Positions 51,801 to 60,846 of a stretch of 64,000 nucleotides of DNA are shown here, one piece after another. The stretch comes from Rhipicephalus microplus (taxonomy: Eukaryota > Arthropoda > Arachnida > Ixodida > Ixodidae), in assembly GCF_043290135.1 (NCBI RefSeq), contig NC_134700.1, positions 78,037,000 to 78,100,999 of the forward strand. Reading direction: 5' to 3'. Within the stretch, counting starts at the first letter, position 1, and every line of letters starts with the position of its first letter. The translations under genes and the position numbers were made by a program. The notes beneath the pieces are model-generated. The model was not told where the DNA came from. It worked only from the letters and a program-made list of their open reading frames with translations, and made no database searches.

Positions 51801-52528
51801 ACGCGATACTTGTGGCAGCTAAACACATCAAACAATCACAAATACAAAAAGCAGTAATTTATACAGACTCCCTCAGTGTGGTAACGGCTCTGCACAGTCT
51901 TAAAAAACAAAAAAACCCTGTCCTAGTTTCACTTTACTCCATTTTATGCACCCTCCACACACTCAACAGACATGTTGTTGTGTGCTGGGTGCCAGGGCAC
52001 CGTGAGATTCAAGGCAACGTGATGGCGGATCAGCTTGCTGCATCCGCCCACGAAAGCACTGCCATTACACCGACATCAATCCCGGCCCTTGATCTTAAGC
52101 CGTCTCTCAAACGAAAACTCAGGGACTACTGGCAGAGCAAGTGGGATACACACACACAAAACAAACTACACGTTATCAAGCCACACCTTGGCCATTGGCC
52201 ACCAGTATCAAAATCACGTCTAACAGAGGTAACACTAACAAGACTCAGGATAGGACACATATACACGACACACACGCATCTTTTGTCCGGTGGTGATCCA
52301 CCATTGTGTGACAGATGTGGAGAGGCATTGACAGTCCTTCACATATTAATCCAGTGCAAACACTTAGAAACTCTAAGAAAACGACATTTTCCATTACCCT
52401 ACCGACAGCATATACCTTTACACCCTGCAATGTTCGTCGGTAGGGAACCGCTTTTTAGTCATAAATCACTGTTAGCGTTTTTAAAAGAAATTAATAATTT
52501 TCATGTCATGCACCCGGGCATTCCGTAG
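48811..52528 (+). pseudogene. LINE ORF2 of W, single 2-nt deletion
   Basis: ATG at 48811 starts the endonuclease, with QETHL, GDFNAH, SSIDLS and GSDHFP all present. Near 49455 W reads TTTTGCACAAC where V reads TTTTGAGCACAAC. This 2-nt loss causes a stop at 49471-49473. The other frame is then open to 52528, with RT motif A FLDIEKAYD, GVPQGGVLS, YVDD near 50800, RNase H TDASKS/TAEAYA/TDSLSV and the CCHC. The truncated product would be an endonuclease of about 220 residues without RT. The lesion is likely recent, since almost nothing else differs from V. Confidence 0.93.
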
Positions 52529-52532
52529 CACG

Positions 52533-52548
52533 ACCTCTCTAGAGAGGT
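52533..52548 (+). other. 3' UTR hairpin after ORF2 of W
   Basis: ACCTCTCT/AGAGAGGT is a perfect 8-bp inverted repeat. Confidence 0.6.
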
Positions 52549-52821
52549 TTTTGCTGCGGCGGTTACACAAGAAAGCACTTGCCTCACGGCCCTTGGACGC
52601 AAGTGTATGAACGAGTGAGGCACTTGTGCTAATGCCATTCATATCCACCATCGCTTTTTATAATCACCAACTCTTGTCATCTATCCTCACCACACACACC
52701 TTTCACGGCATGGTCATGATTTTATTACTTGTATGTTTTTACCCGCCTTACCGCGAGGAATTTTATGGCCTTTATACAGCCGCTTATCACAATCATTGTC
52801 CATATTCTTAGTAACATGAAC

Positions 52822-52856
52822 TGGCGCTCTTTGGCCGTGAAACGGCCCTTGCGCCA
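52822..52856 (+). other. 3'-terminal hairpin of W
   Basis: TGGCGC/GCGCCA encloses GGCCGT/ACGGCC. This matches T, not V. Confidence 0.65.
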
Positions 52857-52890
52857 CAAAACTTCAAACATCATCATCAAGTCCTCGGTC

Positions 52891-53697
52891 GTCGCATGTG
52901 CTGCATACGGCCCAGCGTAATCTGAATCTGCAACAATGAATGAACATACCAGCATATTTACTGCGGAGTGGTATGGCATACTGCTAGCTGTAAGGCACAT
53001 CTTAAAGAAGAAAGAACCAGCCTCCATCATATACACAGATTCCCTCAGTGCAGTGACTGCGTTGTCTTCCGCAAAGACACATAAAAATCCAGTGACTAAT
53101 ACCCTTCTAAACTGCCTCATGTCAGCCTACAGATCCAACCTGAAAATCACGCTATGCTGGATTCCGGGACACTGCAACATAGCTGGCAATGAGGCAGCGG
53201 ACCAACTTGCGAAGTCCGCTGCACTCCGCCCAACAGTAGACGTAGCCGTCATACCATATGAGGACTTGAGGCCGCTAATCAGAAACCGAATGCGTAAGCA
53301 ATGGCAAGATGAATGGAACGCAGCAAAAGCAAACAAGCTGCACTTAGTAAAGCCAAGAATAGGAAGATACGTGACTGAAAAACGTAACAGGCACCAAGAG
53401 GTTGCACTGTGCAGACTCAGGATCGGTCATACACATGCAACACACTCGCACCTTTTAAAGAACTCTCTAGCACCACATTGTGCAAAATGTGGTGATGAGC
53501 TGTCTGTCGTTCACGTTCTAATCACCTGTCCATACCTCGAACCAGAAAGACTGTGTCACTTTCCAAAGCTGTACAAATGTCACATTCCGCCTCATCCACC
53601 ATTTTTTCTTGGAGACGATTCCTTGTTTCCCCCAAAAGTTGTCTTAAAGTTTTTAGCTAGTGTAGGCTTCTTACATTCCATAACATATTCTCACTAA
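52891..53697 (+). pseudogene. LINE ORF2 of U, RNase H C-part and CCHC
   Basis: The frame resumes after W with SVVACAAYGPA, where V has SYAAVGPSF. A TAA at about 52918-52920 interrupts, and the same frame then runs to 53697. It holds TAEWYG, YTDSLSAV, CWIPGHCNIAGNEAADQ and the terminal CAKCGDELSVVHVLITC. With the D of YTDAS at the end of the previous piece, the RNase H catalytic set is complete across the W insertion. It is inactive as arranged. Confidence 0.87.
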
Positions 53698-53945
53698 TCT
53701 TAGCCTCCTCTCAATCCTGAGGGGACGGCTGAGAGTTTTTTTATCAAGTGTCATGCAGCACGCACTCCTTGTCTTGACAAGGACTGTTGACGACACGGCA
53801 TGACTTTGTAAAACCCATAAGCATAGCCAGTTTTAAACCCATCACGCATAGTCACTACACCTAAGTTTAAGTCCTATACACTACTCTTTCATTCCTGCCA
53901 CCCTGAATAGAATTTTATAATCAAATCGACCAAAAACCGTGTGTT

Positions 53946-53978
53946 TGGCGCTGTTTGGCCTGAGTTGCCCTTGCGCCA
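53946..53978 (+). other. 3'-terminal hairpin of U
   Basis: TGGCGC/GCGCCA is intact. The inner stem is reduced (GGCCTGAGTTGCC). Confidence 0.55.
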
Positions 53979-53988
53979 CTAAAATCTA

Positions 53989-54019
<31 letters not shown>
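53989..54019 (+). repeat. (CAT)n microsatellite, tail of U
   Basis: About ten CAT units lie between U and LINE X. Read on the minus strand they give a run of Asp codons that is not part of X. Confidence 0.85.
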
Positions 54020-57000
54020 CTTCCGTCTCTTCAACGACGTGTCGAATGTCCTGTGGGCAGGGGGCAGCCCGGCTGACGTGCTCGCGGGCAGCGGCGTGGG
54101 CCGCTTCATTTCCCTGCAGACCCTCGTGTCCTGGCACCCATAATACACAAGTGTATGGGAGTGGAGTGCTTCGCCGTTTCAAAATATTGATGGCATTGGC
54201 TGAGATACGGCCCTTAGCAAAATTCCTGCAGGCGGCTTGTGAGTCGGTGAAAAGCACCGCGGCGTCTGTACATGTTGTGGTTGCTAGAGCGATTGCCGAT
54301 TCTTCTGCGGCGTCTGAATTGACTGCGTTGACCGTGGCTGACGCTAATTCTCGGCCTTGATAATCGACGACGCTGACAGCGTACGCGTTTTTATGCGGAT
54401 ATTTGGCTGCGTCAGTGTAGCGGGCGTCCGGGTCTTGCTTGAACTTTCGTCGAATAGCGTTAGCTCTAGCATTGTGTCTACTTTTGTGGAATAGGTGCGA
54501 TGCATGTTGTGTGGAATAGGTGCGATGGACAGCGACTCTCTAATGTACTGCGGGATGCGCTTTTTCCGGTCTGCATCGGCGATGAACGTGTCGCTGTAGT
54601 TGAGGTACCGGAGCACCGACCTCCCCGTGGGTGTCAGCTTGAGCCTCTCCAGCTGACTATTCCTATGCGCTTCAATGAGCTCTTGCCACGTGTTGTGGAC
54701 GCCCATCTTTAGGAGACGTGTGGTAGAGGCCATTGACGGAAGTCCCAGGGCTACTTTAGTGGCCTTTCTTATCATGATATTAAGTTTTTCAATTTCAGCG
54801 GTTTTCAAATTTAGGTACGGCGTGCCGTACGTAATGCGGCTGGTGAACAGAGCTTGCATTATACGTAGCGTGTCGTGCTCTTTGAGTCCGTTTCGTTGAT
54901 TCGCTATCCTCTTGACGAGGTGCGCGAGTTGTGATAGTGTCCGTTGGAGTCTCGGTAACTCCCGATCCATCCCAATCCATCCTTGTAGATGTGAACTCCA
55001 AGCACTCGCAGGGTCTCGACTTTTGGAATTAAGGTCCCTTTCAGCGTTACGCTAGGGTCGGGCTCGTCGTATAGAGGGGGTCTGCTTCTTGTTCTCGCTT
55101 TGAGGACGAGGTGCTCGGATTTCTCGGGGGCACAGCAGAAACCGCAGTCTCTGAGATACCGTTCGATGGCGTCTACGGTTGTTCGTAGGCAGGTCTCTTG
55201 TCTCCCAGTGTTCGAAGCCCTGGTCCAGAGCGTGATGTCATCGGCGTAGATCGCGTGCCGTAAATCAGGTATTTTGTCGAGAATTTTTGGCAGATTGATC
55301 ATAGCCACATTGAAAAGTAATGGCGAGATGACCGAACCCTGCGGCGTTCCTTTTTTCGGTAGTTGGAAGCTTTTGCTGCGGATGTTGCATATGCCCACAG
55401 TTGCTGTACGGTCTGTCAGGAAGTTTCTGACATACGTGTAGGTTCTAATGCCGCAGCCAACGCCTTCGAGGTTGTTGAGGATCGCGTCGTGGCTGACGTT
55501 ATCGAAGGCCGCCTTGACGTCAACTCCGAGTAAAGAGTACTTTCTTCGATGGGTGAGGTGATCAAGGAGGTCTTCTTCAAGTAGTAAGAGCACGTCGCGC
55601 GTTGAAAGATGCTGCCTGAAGCGAAACATGGTGTCCGGTTGGTGTCCACTATCTTCTAGGTACTGGGTTAAGCGGTCGTGCACCATGTGTTCGAACTGCT
55701 TTTTCACGCACGAGGTGAGAGAAATCGGGCGTAGGTTCTCGATGCCGACTGGTTTGTTAGGCTTAGGGATCATGGTGATTTCCGAGTGCTTCCATGCCGC
55801 AGGTAGCTCTCCTTTATCCCAGCAGTCGTTGTAATAACGGAGAAGAGCCGTGGTGGCCTGGTGCGGTAGGTTGCGTAAGTGCCTGTTGACAATCCTGTCT
55901 ATTCCGGGGCTGGTATTTCTTGTCAACTTCGTTAGAGCTGTGTGCAGCTTAGCCAAGCTGAAGTGCCGGTCGAGTTCAGTGTTTGGTGCGCCAGCGTATT
56001 CTTTGGTGTGAATTGAAGCCCTAGTGGGTGCATCGCCACAGTGCTTCTTTTGTAATTGTTCTAGGAGGTGTTCTTCTGTACCGGTGTAGTTTCGAATAAG
56101 CCTCTGAAGGTGCTGCTTCTGTGCTGCTTTGGAGCGTTGCGTGGCTAGAAGTGTGCGTAGCAGATGCCAGGTTTTCTTGGTGCTCAGAGTCCCCTGCAGC
56201 TTGTCACAGAAAGCATGCCAGTTCTGCCTGGCCAATCGGTTCGCATAATCTTGAGCTTGCTCGGTGAGGAGAGAAATGCGCTTCCGTAACTTTCTGTTTA
56301 GTTTTTGCGGCTTCGGCCATTTTAGAAGTCCTCTTCTAGCCTCCCAAAGGTTGAGGAGATGTGCGTCGACGGCGGGTGTATCGACGTCAAGCTGTATGTC
56401 CTTAGTGTAGCGTTCGGCTATTTTGAGCACATTCTTAAACCAGTCTTCAATGTTGATTATGGTGGTTTCAACGTTGAGGTCATTCCTAAAGGATTGCCAT
56501 TCCGTTAACCGCGCTATTCCAGTCTTGGTCTGTTTACGAGTGTGTGCTACGGAGAGTTCGATGATGTGATGATCACTACTGAAAGTTTCCGGTAGCACAC
56601 TCGACTCTGCCCTAATGACGTTCGCCGTAAATGTAAGATCTGGATTTGTATCCCTGGAGACGCTGTTCCCGATTCTTGTCTTCTGAAGAGGGTCGTTCCA
56701 CAGGGTTAGTCTGTGATGTTGAGCAGTATCGTGCACCCTAGAATCCTTCCTCGTGGTGATATGATAGCCCCATGCCGTGTGAGAGGCGTTAAAGTGTCCC
56801 ATTATTATTATCTGGTGGCCATTCGTGCGTTTCCTGATTTCTCGTATAAAGTGATCGAAGTCTGGTAGTTGGTCTCGTGGAGGGCTGTATATATTGGTTA
56901 TGAAATAACTTTGCTGCGTCTTTGGTTCCGGCAGAATCTCTATTAGGGTATGCTCTATTTGAGTGTCCTAGATTTCGTGTTTTTGCGTTGAAAGTGCTTT

Positions 57001-57219
57001 CTTGACAAGTATGGCAGTTCGTTGGGTTTGTGCGCAGGTCGTGTAGCCTTGCAGTCGTACGTTCTGCGTGTTGGTTTCCTGAAGTGCAATGATGTCTGGT
57101 TGGTTAAGCTTGATGAATTCTTGTAGGCTTGCGTGTCGAGGGCGGTATGACCGACAGTTCCATTGCCATATGCGTGAAGTTGAATGCTGGTTCTTATACT
57201 TATGGTTAGGGACTGCCAT
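54020..57219 (-). pseudogene. LINE X ORF2 (EN-RT-RNase H), decayed
   Basis: The probable start is ATG 57219 (MAVPNHKYKNQ), overlapping the ORF1 end by 14 nt. The endonuclease shows RIWQWNCRSYR and LQETNTQN. A TAG at 56968-56970 follows, then the motif usually GDFNAH, here GHFNASHTAWGY with the aspartate lost. RT has VDVKAAFD, TPQGSVISPLLF and YADD (55237-55248). A frameshift near 54960 leads into RMDRELPRLQRTLS-type thumb sequence. Another near 54420 leads to RNase H with YTDAAKY, AEESAIA, FTDSQAA and WVPGHEGLQGNEAAH. The frame then runs into the CAT repeat. The gene is dead and lacks its 3' end. Confidence 0.82.
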
Positions 57220-57766
57220 CTTCAATCGATTCGATGTCACGCCTGCCATCGCGACTCGGCGAGACTGAGCGAGAGGCATTGTGACAGTTCGCTCGTGCCT
57301 TCTTCGGAGTCATTTGGCGTGGGTTGTTCAAGCTGTCGAACTGTGCCATGGTTACGTAAGTTTTCTTCACGTGCGCGATGAAATTGTTGACTTGCGCAGC
57401 AATCCCATCAATTTTGGCATTAAGCGTAGTTATCTTTTGTGTAAACATTGAGGCTGTTTTTTCTATTGCAGACTGGACAATCTTTTCCATCGTGGCGTGC
57501 ATGTTATTCATGAAATATCCTTCGAATATCGTGCACCTTGCGTTCACTAGGGCTTGGACGCCTACCTTGGTCAGCGTCGTTGCCGGCTCTGTGCTTGAGT
57601 TTGCTTGTTCTTGATATTGTTGTTCTGCATTGTCCGATTGTCCTTGCGCACTTTTCAAGTAGTTTGTCAATGAGCTCTTGTTGTCGTTTTTGACTTTGAA
57701 GCAGTTTATTTATGAGACTTTGTTGGCTTTGCAGTTGGCTGTGCTGATTCTGGAGCTTTTCTTGCT
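57206..57766 (-). pseudogene. LINE X ORF1, C-terminal part
   Basis: After the Y insertion the minus-strand frame continues as a Gln-rich coiled-coil-like stretch (QSQKRQQELIDKLLEK). It shifts once near 57660 and then runs from EQQYQEQANSS through a helical region (NNMHATMEKIVQSAIEK) to a basic Ser-rich end (SRSVSPSRDGRRD). The stop is at 57206-57208. The long coiled-coil-like tail is unlike the plus-strand family's ORF1 and may mediate self-association. That role is inferred. Confidence 0.7.
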
Positions 57767-60501
57767 ACGCGTCGGCAGGCCAGAAAAGAAAGCTGGCACA
57801 AGTTTTTATCAGGGATAAATTCATATACACAAGAGGCTAAAGTCTGGAACATGGTTCGTAGGGTAGCAGGAAGACAACTACACTCACTCCCACTCGTAAA
57901 CACACAGGGTGATAGCCTGGAAGATCAAGCGAACTTCCTCGGTGCACACTACGAGCAGGTGTCTAGCTCGTCACACTACACTGAAGCTTTTCAAAGACAC
58001 AAAGCAAAGATAGAAAAGCAGAAACTAGAGTCCAAGTGCACAAATTACGAGGAATGCAACCAACCTTTCAACTTAGCTGAGCTACAAACATCACTAAACT
58101 CTTGCAATAATTCCGCTCCAGGCTACGACCGTGTCACACATGAAATGTTGAAAAACCTGCCGCTCAAAACGCGAAAAACTTTACTCTCTCTATACAATGC
58201 TATCTGGCTTTCAGGCACCATCCCTGCTTCCTGGAAAGAGGCTATTGTTATCCCTATTTTGAAACAGGGCAAGGACCCTTCCTCAGTTTCAAGTTATAGG
58301 CCCATTGCACTAACCAGCTGTCTTTGTAAACTTTTTGGAAAAAATGATAAACCGCCGACTTTTACATTTCCTTGAAACACACAATCTGCTCGACCAATTT
58401 CAGTGTGGGTTTCGGGAGGGTAGATCCACCACCGACCATCTGGTGCGTATCGAGGCACAGATCCGAGACGCTTTTGTCCACAAACAATACTTCCTCTCAG
58501 TGTTTCTCGATATCGAGAAGGCCTACGACACAACGTGGCGTTTTGGCATAATAAGAGACTTGTCTCACCTGTGCGTGCGCGGTAGAATGCTGTCCATAAT
58601 CGAGAGTTACTTGTCCAATCGGAAATTCCGTGTCCGTGTGGGCAGTATTCTCTCGCAAACATTTGTGCAAGAAACGGGAGTACCGCAAGGTGGTGTACTT
58701 AGTTGTACACTTTTTATTATTGAAATGAATTCCTAGCACCTGTCCATCCCCCGCAACATGTTCTATTCCACATATGTCGATGACGTCCAGCTTGGCTTTA
58801 AGTCATGCAACCTAGCAATGTGTGAGCGGCAGGTTCAGTTAGGTTTAAACAAGGTCTCCAAATGGGCAGAGGAAAACGGATTCCGGCTGAACCCAGGAAA
58901 AAGCACGTGTGTCTTGTTCTCCCGAAAGAAAGGCATGCACTCAGAACCGGACATTGAACTGAACGGCCAACGTCTGTCTGTGAATGCGGAGCATAAATTC
59001 CTAGGCTTAATCTTGGACAACAAGTTGACCTTCGTACCACACATAAAGTATTTAAAAACAAAATGTTTGAAAGCCATGAATGTTATAAAAGTGTTGTCAC
59101 GCACTACGTGGGGTAGTGACAGGAAATAGCTCATGAACCTGTATAGAAGCCTCATTCGCACCCGCTTAGATTATGGGGCCATTGTTTATCAGTCTGCGAC
59201 TCAAAGCGCTTTGAAGATGCTGGATCCCGTGCACCATTTAGGCATCCGCGTTTCTACGGGTGCTTTTCGCACCAGCCCCGTAGAAAGCCTTTACGTTGAG
59301 TCAAATGAGTGGTCGCTTCATCTGCAAAGAACTTACATGTCCTTTGTATATTTTCTTAAGGTGAAAGCAGACAAGAGGCACCCCTCATACTCTACTAGTA
59401 ATGATTTGTCGAGCTCCATTCTGTTTCAAAACAGGCCAATCGATGAGGCAGCCTTTCTCAATTCACCTGAAAAGTCTAGCTGAGGAAACTGGAGTCTCAC
59501 TAGAACACGCTTTAATGGCTCCTGTAGCTTATCCGCCACCGTGGCAATGGCAGACTAAAGACTGCGATGTGTCCTTTCTAGAAGTTACAAAACATGCGCC
59601 TATCGCCCATATCCGAACATACTTCCTGGAACTTCAACACAAATACACACGTCCTGAGTTCTTTACAGATGCTTCCAAGTCCAACTCCTCTGTGTCCTAC
59701 GCTGCTGTCGGCCCATCCTTTTCGGATGCTGGCCCTCTACACCCAGGCACAAGAATCTTCACAGCAGAAGCTTACGCGATACTTGTGGCAGCTAAACACA
59801 TCATACAATTACAAATACAAAAAGCAGTAATTTATACAGACTCCCTCAGTGTGGTAACGGCTCTGCACAGTCTTAAAAAACAAAAAAACCCGGTCCTTGT
59901 CTCACTTTACTCCATTTTTTGCACACTCTGCACACTCAACCAACATGTTGTAGTGTGCTGGGTGCCAGGGCACCGTGAGATCCAAGGCAATGTGAGGGCG
60001 GATCAGCTCGCTGCATCCGTCCACAAAAACACTGCCTCTACATCCATATCAATCCCGGTCCTTGATCTGAAGCCGTCTCTCAAACGAAACCTCAGGGTAT
60101 ACTGGCAGAGCAAGTGGGATACACACACACAAAACAAACTACACGTTATTAAGCCACACCTTGGTCATTGGCTGCCCGTATCGAAATCGCGTCATACAGA
60201 GGTAATACTAACGAGACTCAGGATAGGACACACATACACGACACACACATATCTTTTGTCTGGTGGCGTTCCACCATTGTGTGACAGATGTGGTGAAGCA
60301 TTAACAGTCCTTCACATGTTAATCCAGTGCAAACACTTAGAATCTCTAAGAAAACGACATTTTCCATTACCCTACCGGCAACATATACCTTTACACCTTG
60401 CAATGTTCGTCGGTAGGGAACCGCTTTTTAGTCATAAATCATTGTTAGCGTTTTTAAAAGAAATTCATAATTTTCATATCATATACCCGGGCATTCCGTA
60501 G
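57767..60501 (+). pseudogene. LINE ORF2 of Y, 5' truncated (RT-RNase H)
   Basis: The frame is open from 57767 (TRRQARKESWHK). An extra G near 58337 shifts the frame in RT. Stops follow at 58734-58736 and 59127-59129, and an extra base near 59440 shifts it again before RNase H. The RT motifs FLDIEKAYD, GVPQGGVLS and YVDD (near 58775) are present, as are TDASKS, TAEAYA, TDSLSV and the CCHC. It lacks the endonuclease, so it could not act alone even without the lesions. It ends at 60501 with the family C-terminus YPGIP. Confidence 0.88.
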
Positions 60502-60792
60502 CACGACCTCTCTAGAGAGGTTTTTGCTGCGGAGGTTACACAAAAAAGCACTTGCCTAACGGCCCTTGGACGCAAGGGTATGAACGAGTGAGGCACTTGT
60601 GCTAATGCCATACATATCCACCATCGTCTTTATTATCACCAACTTTTGTCATCTATTCACACCACACACATCTTTCACGGCATGGTCATCATTTTATTAC
60701 TTGTATGTTCTTACCCGCCTTATCGCGAGGAATTTAATGGCCCTTACACAGCCGCTTATCACAATCATTGTCCATATTTTAGTAAGATGAAC

Positions 60793-60827
60793 TGGTGCTC
60801 TTTGGCCGTGAAATGGCCCTTGCGCCA
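60793..60827 (+). other. 3'-terminal hairpin of Y
   Basis: TGGTGC/GCGCCA encloses GGCCGT/ATGGCC. The T and the inner G make wobble pairs, so the stems are kept. Confidence 0.6.
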
Positions 60828-60846
60828 CAAAACATCAAACATCATC

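Larger units (their letters stand above)
47036..52877 (+). mobile_element. Full-length LINE copy W, inserted in RNase H of U
   Basis: W is 5.84 kb and nearly identical to V. It is flanked by CAAGTCCTCGGTC at 47023-47035 and 52878-52890. ORF1 is intact, and ORF2 has one 2-nt deletion. The terminal hairpin and tail are of the T type, unlike V. Confidence 0.95.
52891..54018 (+). mobile_element. LINE U, third piece (RNase H, 3' UTR, tail)
   Basis: This is the end of U after the W target copy. The 3' UTR has inverted repeats (CCTC...GAGG near 53704-53722 and GTCATGC/GCATGAC near 53749-53805). The terminal hairpin and a long (CAT)n tail follow. Beyond the tail lies the minus-strand LINE X. Confidence 0.85.
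54019..57766 (-). mobile_element. LINE X, 3' piece (minus strand, different family)
   Basis: This piece contains the end of ORF1 and ORF2 up to RNase H. It is truncated at the U tail, and its 3' UTR is missing. The 13-bp target copy AGCTTTTCTTGCT (57754-57766) marks the insertion of Y, and the rest of X continues at 60847. X differs in sequence from the plus-strand family but is also an EN-RT-RNase H LINE. Confidence 0.85.
57767..60846 (+). mobile_element. 5'-truncated LINE copy Y, inserted in ORF1 of X
   Basis: Y starts inside ORF2 at ACGCGTCGGCAGG, with no leader or ORF1. It ends with the terminal hairpin and a short CATC-rich tail. It is flanked by AGCTTTTCTTGCT at 57754-57766 and 60847-60859. 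This is a typical incomplete reverse transcription product. ORF2 is of the E1/Q type and the 3' end is of the T/W type. Confidence 0.93.

Noticed and set aside
53979..54018. Poly-aspartate C-terminus on the LINE X RNase H frame
   Set aside because: It is the minus-strand translation of the (CAT)n tail of U, not part of X.
16565..54018. O and U as two halves of one element
   Set aside because: Both contain the ORF1 start, so they overlap and must be different copies. Their outer flanks share only CAACTT, too short for this family's 13-14 bp duplications.
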